The notes under the pieces: generated by a model
The model's input: only the letters and a program-made list of their open reading frames with translations
What the model was told of the DNA's origin: nothing
The model's database searches: none
NCBI GenBank assembly: GCA_012862575.1
Contig: BLSF01000137.1
Coordinates: 1 to 38,493 of the forward strand
Direction of reading: 5' to 3'
Length of the DNA stretch: 38,493 bases
Origin: Parietichytrium sp. I65-24A
Lineage: Eukaryota; Sar; Bigyra; Thraustochytrida; Thraustochytriidae
Shown: positions 21,256-31,197 of the stretch, piece by piece
Position numbering within the stretch: the stretch's first letter is position 1
Layout of the letters: each line of letters starts with the position of its first letter
Position numbers and translations under genes: made by a program

Positions 21256-22503
21256 GATGGGCGACCACCTTTCGCGCTGATTCCTCTCTTCCGAGACTTC
21301 CCACAGACAGACAAACAAATAGACAGAGAGACAGACTGACTGACTTTGGGCGCAGAGTCCAACCTTTTACGAAACAATACCAGCCAACTGTGCGCTACAA
21401 CTGGCAACAACAACAACAACAAGAACAATCAATCAATCAATCAATCAATAACAACTAGCGACAGCTTTGTTGCCACAGAATGGGCAATACAACTCTGAAA
21501 CTCAACAACCCAACTCGTCAAACTCCTCCTTCAAAGTCCTCACTATATGTGCCCAAACTCCTCACAACACCGCTGCACGTTCTCTCTCTCACACACACAC
21601 ATACACTATGTAATCACATACACACTCACTGTACGCGCATATATCCGTGTGTGTAGTACTGTGCATACGCACGTGTATGTTGCGCGTACTATTATTACCC
21701 TTTGCGAGCACGGCTCTCTTACGGTCGGCCAGGCGATACTCTAGTACTGTCGAGTGAAGTAATATTTTGTAAAGTGGTGATTGGGAATATATTGGGGACC
21801 TACTGTGATGCGCCGGGTCTGTTGGAAGTGCACAGGAGGGACGTGCGAACCGCACAAGACAAGGGCGTGCGAGTTTGATCTTTGTTTGATGTTTTTGATT
21901 GATCGAGTGTGAAGAAGCGACTTGGTTTTGTAAGAGGTTTTTATTGTTGCGTGTCGATCGGAGATCATGTCGGTAAAACTATGATCTGGAAAAGCAAAAC
22001 GTTATGATTCTCATTTAAAATTGAAAACATCTTTGTGTTTCTTGCGAGATCACTCAATCAAAACGTGCTGTTCAACAGCACCAGCCAGCTAAGACGTGCT
22101 ACTAAAAACACTGAGACCCGGGGCTGGTTGCAGACCAACGGTGTGAGACGAAACTTGGCACCCCGCCTGTGCTTCGCCTGTACATCGCATTGTCTTCGCA
22201 CAGCTGATCCAAGGTCAGCGAATACACTAGTATTACTCGCGGCGGGATGCCCAGAGTTTGTTCTGCGAATCACACGACAGTGTTGCTGGGCTCCGTTGCC
22301 TGTACTCCTTCCCGCACTCACTCACCGAGCTCACCAACCTGCCCTTCCTTACTTCGTCCCTTCGTTCATAGCCACTCGCGGCATACGCAGCGTACGTACG
22401 CGAGTATCGGTCCTCGTAAATTCACAAATTCACATTCGCGTACATAGAAACAAGTAAGAAGTAAAAGGTCGCGTGCTCGTAAGTCTGCGACTTTTGTATT
22501 GCG
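21256..22503. other. divergent intergenic region (likely two promoters)
   Basis: 1.25 kb between the lipase-like (-) and RING (+) starts. It contains an AACAACAACAAC run at 21408-21421, CAATCAAT repeats at 21427-21447 and a CACA-rich stretch near 21588-21610. No gene was seen. Confidence 0.5.
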
Positions 22504-24966
22504 ATGGGGAAGCGGAGGAGATCTCGAAAGAAAGGGGAGCCCGGCGATGAAGCGAGAGGTTGCGAGAGCAATGCCTTGAGCGACGTGGGAAGTGGGACGG
22601 GAAGCACATTGAAAACGGAGACTGCGAATGCAAATGCAAATGTCAATGCGAATGTCAATGTCAATGCAAATGCGAATGCGAATGCTAATGCGAATGCGAA
22701 TGTCAATGCAAATTCGAATGCGAATGTCAATGCGAATGCGAAACCACGCAGGTATGAAGACGCGGAAGGCGAAGATGGCCGCGGGAAAGCAGGAGGCCGG
22801 ACGGATTCAAGCAGATCGGACGATGACGACATCGAAGGCTCTGGCGACAATGACGACGTTGAAGACGACGGCAACAGCAAAAGCAAAAGCGGTGGCGACT
22901 CGGTCGATGATAGCGAGGGCAAGGGTGGTAACGAGTCAAGTGACGGCTCGGACTACGGCGTTGATGGTAACAGTGGCAAGATGGGCAGCACTGGCAAGGG
23001 CGTGCACGGGGGCTCGGACGATGGCGCGCAGGAGAGCGCGGAGATTGGAGGCTTTGACACATCTGCGGATCTTGACGCGCTTGCCAAGGCAGACATGGAG
23101 CTGGACTTGCGGTGCAGCATGTGCTTGCACAAGATGTACAAACCCGTGAGCTTGTCATGCGGGCACTCGTTCTGCAGGCTGTGTCTTGCGCACGCCCTTG
23201 TGCATCTCCAGTCCGAGTGGCTGGCTAGGTTCCAGTGCCCGCAGTGTAGAGCGATAGTGTGTAAAAAATGCTGCATGAGGTTCCAGGTCAATAAGGTACT
23301 TTGGAATCTTATATTGAAAATCTACCCTAAGCTGCCGACGGCGCGCGGTGAAAAGAAAGAAATTGAAGAGTTCAACAGAGTGTATCTCACAGCCGTTGGA
23401 AAAGATAAAAACACTGGAGAGTTCAGACATGCTCTGGTGCGAAGAGATCAGGCGTACATCGCCAGACAGTGCTCCTTCTCGCGCACTGTTGCCAGGAATC
23501 AGGAAGACACGGCGATGCACCTCGCCTTTGCACTAGCACTGTCCCCTGTGCCTATACCCCTCGAAATCTATCGCGGCAAACCGCAGAGCGGAACTTCATT
23601 TCAAGTGTGGTTGCTTCGCGTGGCAATTATGGAACTGGAGGAGGATGAGGACTCTGGCTCAGGTGGATTTCCTTTTGTGCTTGACCTGGACTCCCAAAAT
23701 GACCAGGTCTACCTGCGCAAATCGTACGACGGGGCAGCACGCTGTTCGGTGAGCATTGACGATGGCCGAGGTACGTATCAGAAAATAGTAGACTGCCCTG
23801 CAGAGGTGCAGGACGGCAAGGTAGAATTTGAAATCCCCGTCCAGGGATTTCCCAGAGAATTTTCTCGCGTGAAGGTTGTGGTTGAGTCTGAGCAACATGA
23901 AGCCCTGCGATGCTCTTTCGAGCTTGAGAACAATCGAGACGCGTCAAAGGTGAAAATTTTGTCATCCGCGAGACGACCACCCCCGCGAGCATCTGGCGCA
24001 GAGAATTCCGATGATGAGGGTATTGACATCCAGCATTCTGACGATGAAAGCGAGGATGAGAGGCTGAACAACTATGAGGATGATGGCTTCGTTGTGGAAG
24101 ACGATGATTCTATTGTCTACGAGTCGGAGGAATCCGATAACATCATCCGCGGGAATAGTAATCGCAGAAAAGGCAAGTTACAAAAGCCGAGGAACCGCGC
24201 GAGATCTATGTCCACAGCCTCTTCTCAAGGAACTTCCGGCGCCGATAGCAGCAGCACCCCCGTTTCTCGGCGGAAGAATGGAGCAGGGAAAGGGAAGCGT
24301 GTCATGGACTCGGAATCGGACTCAGACTCACAAGAAAGCGACGGTGGTGGCATGGAGAAGGAGTGGGACTCCGGCACGAGCGGAAAGGGCAAAAAGCAGC
24401 AAGACCGATCCGCACCCGCAGCACGCCGATCGACGCTCAACTCAGACGCTTCAGGGAGCGGTGGCGCTAAAAGAAGAGAGAAGATTGCGTCTCGAAAACG
24501 AGTTGTCGACTCGGATAGTGAGGATGACGAGGAGGAGAAGGAGGAGAGGGATGCAAGGCGTGACAGCTCTGCTCACGCATCCTCAAACAGTGACGGCAAG
24601 CACAAAGCTCACTCGACTGCAGATGTGGGCAGTAAGGCGTCTGCATCTAGTTCAGAGGAGGTTAATGAGTCCCAACAGCCAACGCCAAGCGCTCAGGAAT
24701 TGAGTGCGAAGGAGCGCAAAAAGCTAAAGAGGAAGAGGCGAAAAGAAGAGAGGAAGAAGAGAAAAAGCGAGTCCGGAACCAAACGAAAGTACCATTCTCC
24801 GAGCGACGATTCTGATGCGCCCAAGGCACTCACGAAGCACCGCAAACTGGACGCAGAGGAGTCAGACCCCGGGGCTGACAGTGCTGAAGAGAGCGCCAAG
24901 TTCTTTCACCAGGAGATGTTGAAAAACGCGGCAAACCTTTTGGTTGATGACGAAGATTCCTATTAG
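22504..24966 (+). CDS. RING-finger protein, probable E3 ubiquitin ligase with long disordered tail
   Basis: An unspliced gene of 820 residues from ATG 22504. A basic start (KRRRSRKK) is followed by an Asn-Ala/Asn-Val repeat at 41-79 and an acidic Ser/Gly/Asp-rich stretch to 200. A C3HC4 RING lies at 204-248: CSMC, then CGHSFCRLC, then CPQC, all eight ligands present with usual spacing. A Cys-rich extension (CKKCC, 253-257) and KVLWNLILKIYPKLP follow, as in TRIM/BRCA1-type RINGs. Residues 305-475 look folded, with beta-strand-like stretches and no recognised domain. From 485 to 800 the chain is low-complexity acidic and Ser-rich with basic clusters such as KKLKRKRRKEERKKRK, typical of nuclear chromatin-linked proteins; LNNYEDDGFVVEDDD recalls acidic patches of such proteins. 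A nuclear E3 ligase is the likely role (inference). Confidence 0.8.
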   Translation: MGKRRRSRKKGEPGDEARGCESNALSDVGSGTGSTLKTETANANANVNANVNVNANANANANANANVNANSNANVNANAKPRRYEDAEGEDGRGKAGGRTDSSRSDDDDIEGSGDNDDVEDDGNSKSKSGGDSVDDSEGKGGNESSDGSDYGVDGNSGKMGSTGKGVHGGSDDGAQESAEIGGFDTSADLDALAKADMELDLRCSMCLHKMYKPVSLSCGHSFCRLCLAHALVHLQSEWLARFQCPQCRAIVCKKCCMRFQVNKVLWNLILKIYPKLPTARGEKKEIEEFNRVYLTAVGKDKNTGEFRHALVRRDQAYIARQCSFSRTVARNQEDTAMHLAFALALSPVPIPLEIYRGKPQSGTSFQVWLLRVAIMELEEDEDSGSGGFPFVLDLDSQNDQVYLRKSYDGAARCSVSIDDGRGTYQKIVDCPAEVQDGKVEFEIPVQGFPREFSRVKVVVESEQHEALRCSFELENNRDASKVKILSSARRPPPRASGAENSDDEGIDIQHSDDESEDERLNNYEDDGFVVEDDDSIVYESEESDNIIRGNSNRRKGKLQKPRNRARSMSTASSQGTSGADSSSTPVSRRKNGAGKGKRVMDSESDSDSQESDGGGMEKEWDSGTSGKGKKQQDRSAPAARRSTLNSDASGSGGAKRREKIASRKRVVDSDSEDDEEEKEERDARRDSSAHASSNSDGKHKAHSTADVGSKASASSSEEVNESQQPTPSAQELSAKERKKLKRKRRKEERKKRKSESGTKRKYHSPSDDSDAPKALTKHRKLDAEESDPGADSAEESAKFFHQEMLKNAANLLVDDEDSY
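22624..22743 (+). repeat. in-frame hexamer-type repeat AATGCG/AATGTC
   Basis: Lies inside the RING gene. About 20 hexamers of the forms AATGCG, AATGCA and AATGTC encode Asn-Ala and Asn-Val pairs. The repeat is free of stops on both strands, so long antisense frames here are by-products. Confidence 0.9.
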
Positions 24967-25714
24967 ACAAGCCGTGCGAAGCGGTCTCGCTTTTCTCTGC
25001 ACCGCATAGCACAACACTTTTTTCGGAGGGAGCCCCAAAGGAGAATGAAATCCTTTTAACTAACTTGTGTTGACAGACTTTTCTTTTGTTTTCGGTCGGC
25101 TTGCACATGCATACTCGAGTGAACCTAAATTCAAAGCGGTGAGAGAAACAACACTGTTCTTAATCTCGTTCAATGTTCATTGGATGAAAATTACGATAGA
25201 AATTGCCGTTCTCCCTAAATTCTTGTGTTGATGTTCTGAGAAACAAAAAGGACAAAACTCTCGATCAATACACTTGGGCTAATTCTTCCGTGTGAAGGGC
25301 TAATACCAGACTTATGACAAACCGATAACATCAGTCACCTTTTACACTGCAACATCATTGTATCGTGTAAAGCCCGCACCCACTTGCAAAAGTACCTCAC
25401 CTACAAAGAAATCACCTCTAACCGGCACTATCACATCCTAGTACTCCTTCTCTCTTTTTTTTCACGAATGCGTACCGGTACTAGTACTGTTCATACTAGT
25501 TGGCCGTACTGAGAAGCTTTCGGCTCTAAATTTGCACAGCAGATGTCCTCCAGAATCCGTCAGAAAAGAAACATCGCACGCTGTGGCGAAGTTGGAAGAG
25601 AGTATACAGAAGAATATCCATAACTTGGGGAGCAGCAACGCGGAGCAGCTGGCGCGAACGAATACTTGCGTACGTGCGCATACTCGCACATAGTTTGTGG
25701 GCAGCAGAGGGTGG
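24967..25714. other. intergenic; 3' flank of RING gene, duplicated downstream
   Basis: No gene was seen. Bases about 24986-25146 are similar to 26130-26275, beyond the next ORF: shared CTCTGC-CCGCATAGCA, TGTGTTGACAGAC and GCATGCATAC-CGAGTG blocks occur in the same order and spacing. CT/T-rich and GTAC-rich sequence lies at 25445-25500. Confidence 0.6.
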
Positions 25715-26152
25715 ATGAACTGCGAGATGCAAGACGTGGCGGAAGGTCACCTGTTGGTGGTTGGCGAAGGTGTGTTGGAATGCCTGTTCCAACAGATCCA
25801 GAAGAAGAGTGATGATGCTGGTCATGGCGCCTGTGGATTTGTTCCTGTAGCCGAGAGTGATGATGCTGGACATGGCGCCAGTGGATTTGTTCCTGTAGCC
25901 AAGAGCGATGATGCTGGACATGGCGCCAGTGGATTTGTTCCTGTAGCCGAGAGTGATGATGCTGGACATGGCGCCTGTGGATTTGTTCCTGTAGCCGAGA
26001 GTGATGATGCTGGCCATGGCGCCAGCGGGTTTGTTCCCGTGACCGGGACCGAGAATGCAGTATTGTGCTCAACGTCTGAGTCCATGGAGCAAGTAGTGGT
26101 TGATCCTGTTCTCTTTGGACTTTGCAGCCCCGCTGTTCTCTGCGCCGCATAG
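25715..26152 (+). CDS. doubtful ORF built on a 48-bp minisatellite
   Basis: An open frame of 145 residues from ATG 25715. Residues 1-31 are unique; residues 32-111 are five copies of a 16-residue unit SDDAGHGASGFVPVAE; the tail is short and ends CAA. No family is recognised. The 48-base unit has no stop in several frames on both strands, so a frame of this length is expected even without selection. The minus strand carries a competing frame (25526-26017, ATG 26017, unit ending YRNKSTGAM). The stop codon lies inside the block similar to the RING gene's 3' flank, so the ORF may be a chance product of a duplicated 3' region. Low confidence as a real gene. Confidence 0.3.
   Translation: MNCEMQDVAEGHLLVVGEGVLECLFQQIQKKSDDAGHGACGFVPVAESDDAGHGASGFVPVAKSDDAGHGASGFVPVAESDDAGHGACGFVPVAESDDAGHGASGFVPVTGTENAVLCSTSESMEQVVVDPVLFGLCSPAVLCAA
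25808..26047. repeat. 48-bp tandem minisatellite, five copies
   Basis: Five direct units starting AGTGATGATGCTGG, near-identical, with a few substitutions in the first and last. The unit length is a multiple of three. Confidence 0.95.
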
Positions 26153-26275
26153 CATTCGGAGTAAACTTCAAGAAGGGAATTATGAGCTTTGATGTGTTGA
26201 CAGACCCGATTTTCGTTCTTGGGTGGCATGCGCATGCATACACGAGTGGACTAAACTTTAATGTGGTGAAAACGA
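26130..26275. repeat. diverged direct repeat of RING-gene 3' flank
   Basis: Aligns with about 24986-25146 over several blocks in the same orientation: CTCTGCGCCGCATAGCA, TGTGTTGACAGAC, GCATGCATACACGAGTG and GTGGTGA. It suggests an old tandem duplication with the second copy's coding part lost or replaced. Confidence 0.75.
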
Positions 26276-26368
26276 CCTTTTTTAGAATTTGAAAAATGAA
26301 AAAAAATTATATAGCCAAAAAAACTTTTACACAAGACAAGGCGCTCTGGCGAATGGCGCCTACCCTTT

Positions 26369-27775
26369 TCAAACACGATCCGAGATACTCAAACGAAACA
26401 AATCGGAAACTTTGGATATAGCGCTTCCGTGCTTTTTGTCAGCCTGACTTCCGTCAGAGGTTCGCTTCAGTGCGTGTTGATCATACTGAAGACCTCTGGA
26501 CGGCAATCGAGACTTTGGTCTGCCTTCTTCATCCAGCGGTGGCGGTGGCGGCGGTTCGTCGTCTTCGCCAAGAAAGTCCTGAGAGATTCGTCTACTCTCA
26601 ACTCTGCCATCACCTTCGTACATTTTGTTAATACGGTCCACAATGTTCAAATCGCGAACGCCCTGAACGTCCTGGACTGTCAGGGTACTCCGCACGCTTT
26701 GGGAGGAGCCCGAACCTCTGGAGGAGAACCCGCTTCGCCGAAAGCTTCCCAACCTAATCATCAGGCTTTGCTTGTCGTGATCCTTCTTGTTCGGTCCATA
26801 CAATGAACTGTTGAGGTCACGTGTGTCGGAGTTGAGAACTGTGATTTTCTTCCTGGCGGCGACAAGGCCGACACCAACCGCACCGAGCCCAAGACCAGCT
26901 CCGAGCGTGTAAAACAGGGTGGAGTTCGAGTGCGCTTCTTGATCCGCTTCATCTTCGGGCACTTCCTCAGTAGAGCCCGTTGGTTCAAAAGTGGGATTTA
27001 AAGTGGGAGATGCGGTTGGTGCTGCCGTCTCAATAGTAGGTACATAACGGTGCAACCAAGAAATCGCAGAAGCCGTCAGGAGGAAAGCTCCGACTGAAGA
27101 CCTCTCAGGGACGCATTCCACTAGTGAAGACCTTATTCCGAGCAGAACGATCTCATCTCCGGAGCGCGCAAAGACCGGCGCAGCATGGTGCCCTGCGCAG
27201 TCGTTTCCTGGAGGGGTTGCATCGGTGATGTTCGCGCACCAGTAAGTCGCATTGCTAGTTGTCCCGTTTATGGAAGGAGGGGTGTACTGATATTCGCAAT
27301 CTGACAAAGTGAGATTACGGAGCTGAACTTCAGCGTTCGCAAAAGAAGGGGGCCCCTTCTTTGGCCAGGTAAACACTGCGAGGTACGCGTCCAAGCTCGA
27401 GGACGACGGCACGTGGAAGGGTATGCGAGGAATCGGTCCAAACTCCACGTCCTCAAAACCGGAGACCTGCACCACAGCAATGTCTTCGTCCGGGCTGAGA
27501 ATCACGTCCTCCACCTTCATGCGCAGAGTCTTGTCTTTCACGTAACATATGAGCTCTGCAGGGGGCTCTTTGAGGTTTTGTAAGCATTGTGCTGAAGTGA
27601 CCGCGGAGGAGTTGGACACCAGCGACCCCACGCAGTGGAAGTCCTCCTTCTTGCCGAGCCCGCAGACCCACGACTCATCTTCTACCACATTCCCGTCCTC
27701 GTCCACCGTTTGTAGGCCGTTCGCGGCGCTCGCTAGCAAGCAAATCGCCAAAGCCCGCATCCACATTGGGGCCAT
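26369..27775 (-). CDS. Type I membrane protein with inactive trypsin-like ectodomain
   Basis: A 468-residue protein from ATG 27775; the frame is open further upstream but has no ATG. Residues 1-21 are a signal peptide (MWMRALAICLLASAANG). Residues about 33-245 resemble a chymotrypsin-fold (S1) domain: HCVGSLVSNSSAVTSAQC, SPDEDIAVVQV, DCAGHHAAPVFA and VLLGIRSSL. The His site reads SAQC where active enzymes have TAAHC, and the Ser site reads CAGHHAAP in place of GDSGGP; the Asp (98) is kept. It is therefore a pseudoprotease. Sites such as NSS, NLT, NGT and NAT suggest N-glycosylation. A PTASPTLNPTFEPT stalk (252-266) leads to a TM helix at about 287-307, stop-transfer ARKK, and a Ser/Arg-rich cytoplasmic tail with RRSGFSSRGSGSS and a PPPPPP stretch. 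It likely acts as a surface binding or signalling protein (inference). Confidence 0.78.
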   Translation of the reverse strand: MAPMWMRALAICLLASAANGLQTVDEDGNVVEDESWVCGLGKKEDFHCVGSLVSNSSAVTSAQCLQNLKEPPAELICYVKDKTLRMKVEDVILSPDEDIAVVQVSGFEDVEFGPIPRIPFHVPSSSSLDAYLAVFTWPKKGPPSFANAEVQLRNLTLSDCEYQYTPPSINGTTSNATYWCANITDATPPGNDCAGHHAAPVFARSGDEIVLLGIRSSLVECVPERSSVGAFLLTASAISWLHRYVPTIETAAPTASPTLNPTFEPTGSTEEVPEDEADQEAHSNSTLFYTLGAGLGLGAVGVGLVAARKKITVLNSDTRDLNSSLYGPNKKDHDKQSLMIRLGSFRRSGFSSRGSGSSQSVRSTLTVQDVQGVRDLNIVDRINKMYEGDGRVESRRISQDFLGEDDEPPPPPPLDEEGRPKSRLPSRGLQYDQHALKRTSDGSQADKKHGSAISKVSDLFRLSISDRV

Positions 27776-29262
27776 GTCGGCCCTTGCTCTTTTCGCCGAT
27801 CGGAGACTGGGAGCGATTCGATCGGAATCGGTTCGCTCAGTCAGTGTCTTTCTTGCCAGCGTATCTTCTTGCGTGACACAGATCGCGTGCGGCCGAAGCA
27901 AGTCCCGCTCCAAGTCTACGTTAAAATCCAACCTCGGCTTCGTGCAGGACGAAAGAGAGGGACTCGGGACGACCTTTTTGGGCGCACAAGGAAGGGAAAA
28001 GGCGACCTGGCTGCCAATGTCTGTCTGTTTTGTCGCGACCGTATCGGTCAGATTCTCTTGGCGCGTGAGTCTCAAAGCACGCCAACTTTACGTGGCACCT
28101 CTGCTACAATCTTTGCGCCTTCTCTGCAAGCTTCCAAACTTGGGAGCGCTCACGCGGCGGGGAGTACCAGGTGCAACTGGTACAGACTGTGAGTACAGAC
28201 TGTACAGACAGTCAGTCCCAAAGGATGGGCGATTGGGAGACTCCAAAAGTTGTGCCGCGGAAGAATGAAGGGCGGTGACTACTCGAACTGCAGACAAGCA
28301 AGTACCGGAGTACCGGTACAGTAGCTGACCGCCGGGAGACAGACGACAGAAACAAACAAAGAAAGAAAGAAAGAATGGCCCACTGTTTGCTGAACTTGCT
28401 CGCGCCACGTCGCCTGGCCAGCGCCATGCACAGCCAGTTACTAAAAGTACACTTCGCAATGCAACGGTGCAATGGAATTCACAACTTCTTCCACCTTGCT
28501 GCCTTATGTGCGACAAGTTATCGCCAAAAGCGTTCTCACTGTGACCACCCCCACCTCGCTGCAAGTCTGCCCGCAGAGAGCTTAAACTTACTGCCAAAGG
28601 TCACAAGCTCACCAGCTCACAGTTTCCGGAGTTTCCGGCACGTGGCGAGACACACCTTCCTCTCGCTCTAACTTATCGCCCGCGGTACAAAGCGTGCAGC
28701 TTTCCCAGCTCTGCCAGCTCTGCCAGTGCCACAGTGTGAAGCCGTGGATATTGATTATATTGATTACATTTTGACAGACCTCTCTCTGCCTGTTCACTAA
28801 GCTTTGAGTGGGTTGGTTATACATCCTCTCATTCGCAACTTGGTGTGCGCCAAGTACACAAGTAATCAATTCGCCAAGTGCACCAGCGGCAACAGGGGGA
28901 GGGGGTAGGAGGAAAGAAGAAGTGAAAAGAAGAAGAAAAAGGAAACATGAAACAAACAAAAGGAAACGGAGAAACCTTTGGGAGAACAGCGATCAGCGCA
29001 CACAGCTCGCAAACGCCGATGAAATTGTAAGGCTTCTCTCTCATTCATCAATCAAAATCCATCATCCATCATCCATGCGACGCGCCATGTCTTTGAGGTC
29101 TTCGCAATCTTCGCAACGACTGGGTTTCGTCTGATTGATTGTTTGTTTGTTTGTTCCTTTAAAGACTTTAAAGCCTGATTTCTTGAGAAAAACCAAGTTC
29201 ACAACGTTTTCCATTCCATTAATTAAAATCAATTGATTGAACAACGACAGTATCGGTATCGA

Positions 29263-29273
29263 GTACTCAGTAC
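29263..29273. promoter_or_regulatory. GTACTSAGTAC near-palindrome, copy 3
   Basis: An exact GTACTCAGTAC followed by ACTCAGTAC at 29275-29283, making a short tandem of the motif. Confidence 0.3.
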
Positions 29274-30347
29274 ACTCAGTACATCCAAAACCTCAGCAGT
29301 CGAGAAACTCGATTGTTTCCTTTCTTGTCTTGTACATTTCAATCGATCAATTTGTTTTCCATCTCCCATCTTCTATCTTTTTACTTTCTTTCTATCTATT
29401 TACTATCTATTTATTCCATTTCTGAGCGTGTGCCCAGTGTGACCAAACCTTCTCCATCTAGCACTCCTACTCCAAACATATAGTCATCCACACTTGGACA
29501 CTTTTCCCCCCTCTTTGCCCTCACATGAATTTTGCTTCGAGAAATGCACACCTTGGGAGCAGCTCTTTGTTCTTTTGGAGAACCATTCTCTTATTCGTTG
29601 AGTGATGGTAGAGAGAGTTAACTGAGGGTTGGTTTAGGGATTACGCTGACCTTGCGTCGCACATTGTCGCACATTTACGTTTGTTTCAACTTGACAATTT
29701 CGAATTTGATGATCACTGAATGAGAAATAGTTTCTAGTCGGCTTCGTTTTACCTTTCGTTTCGATCGTCTCGGCAAAACGCGCGCAGAATGAATGAGATA
29801 CTCGGCAAAGTGGGCAGGTCTTTGCGGCCAAGAGCTGCGAATCAGGCGCCGCCTTTGCATGGGAGTGTCCGCTGCAGGGGTGTCTCTCGATGAGTCCTGT
29901 GATCGAGGTTTTGCAACTATGAGTCGAGTGATCCTTCGAAGCATACGTCAAAACTTTAAAAGATGTAATAGTACGCGCCTCTTTGTCGGAATTGGGGCCG
30001 GAGCTGAAAGCGATGACGTCTCTTATCGCTGTATCTCCACGGTTCTAATGGCCTCAGAAAAATGCACACGCCAGCTCAAGAGGCAAACTTGCTGCCTCGC
30101 TTGGTGCTTCACTTCGCGGAGCCTTATAAGAGGTTGGGGGCGGAGATCAAAACCAGCCATCTGTTCTATCGCCAAGCTGTCTTCTGTTGTGGTGAGGGTA
30201 TTCCATCGCGGGCGCTGGATGCGAACCAAATCCCCAGCTTCAGCTTTCCATGTTTACCACAGCATTCCCCCGGCAACGGAAAATTTCAGAGTATTCGACG
30301 GAGAGGAGCGACCAAACGCGCTTTGCATCTGTGCTTGTTGAGTTTTA

Positions 30348-30563
30348 ATGAGCAGGAAACTAGTACAGCAGAGAATGGAGCGAGAGAGCTACACTTTCTC
30401 AGTGACTCTGAGTCAAGCACAGGCTACTCTACTAGAAGAGGCGAAACTTGAACTCGAATCGAAAGACAATCGCGGCGTCTTGAAAACCGAACACATCTCC
30501 TACGATGAAAGAAACGTAAAAGCATGCGAGCTCGCGACTCGGGCCACGGCTTCCAACTCATAA
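30348..30563 (+). CDS. possible small protein, 71 residues, unrecognised
   Basis: It starts at a true ATG and ends with TAA. The composition looks protein-like: a possible beta strand (YTFSVTLS), an amphipathic helix (QAQATLLEEAKLELES) and further strand-like stretches. This pattern faintly recalls the small Pcc1/KEOPS fold, and the sequence just past the stop (30578-30660, another frame) reads VVLSTVNTAVATLL, which could be its last helix. I found no splice pair that joins them, so the resemblance is weak. It may be chance, an exon of an unseen gene, or a broken small gene. Confidence 0.2.
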   Translation: MSRKLVQQRMERESYTFSVTLSQAQATLLEEAKLELESKDNRGVLKTEHISYDERNVKACELATRATASNS

Positions 30564-31197
30564 GTACTTGGTTTTCTGAACCAGTCGTTCTTTCGACTGT
30601 GAATACGGCAGTCGCTACTTTATTGAGTAACAGTGCCTTGATTCTGTCGCCAGCTCGCCCGTGAACTGGACTTGTCTTTGATCAGCTGCGACCGAGCCTC
30701 GATGCAGAGGCGGGAAAGAACTGCAGTGAGGAAATTGAAGAAATTTTGTTTCACAAATGGCTATCTCAGCTTGGTATCCAACAACAAACTCGACGCTTCG
30801 CCGCACTATCTATTCGCTCCAATTCCCCACGACAAACGACAGAATCTCCTTTTCGGGAAAAATCTCCCACAGATATTTCCCAGACCAGTAGCTTTGCTTC
30901 GCACCAAACCAAGCGCAATTAGATGCAAGTCTCTATTCCTATCTCACCGGGTCGCTTATTACAAGCACTAAATCCCCGTCGCACACTCCTGTCCTATGTT
31001 TCTTTGCTTCAATGAGTCCTAGTGACGCCGTTCAATGTGCAATTGTGGCCGAGTCACTTTGGGAAGATGGACAGACCCCAATCTCGAAGAAGTGCGCCGC
31101 TTTCGCGCAAGAGAAAAGCAGATTTGGTTGATCGATCGTACGAACGCACGACCGTGCGCTCGCATACCGTGGAGTGGTTTTGACACCGAAGAGCAAG

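Larger units (their letters stand above)
27776..31197. other. 3.4-kb intergenic region, mostly unassigned
   Basis: Divergent space between the pseudoprotease (-) and GAPDH (+) genes. It includes short GAAA runs near 28358-28373, an exact GTACTCAGTAC at 29263-29273 followed at once by a second CTCAGTAC, and T-rich tracts at 29380-29410. Open frames at 28375-28671 and 29793-30341 show no domain. A 71-codon frame is listed separately. Confidence 0.5.

Noticed and set aside
22422-22922. Minus-strand frame with FAFALTFAFA-type repeats
   Set aside because: Reverse reading of the Asn-Ala/Asn-Val repeat in the RING gene.
27776-28075. N-terminal extension of the pseudoprotease by 100 codons
   Set aside because: It has no ATG and would bury the clear signal peptide that starts at 27775.
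29793-30341. 182-codon plus-strand frame
   Set aside because: No domain, irregular composition, overlaps other open frames in a different phase, and no supporting splice pattern.
30564-30660. Second exon completing a Pcc1-like small protein after 30563
   Set aside because: No donor-acceptor pair gives the right phase; the join would have to be invented.
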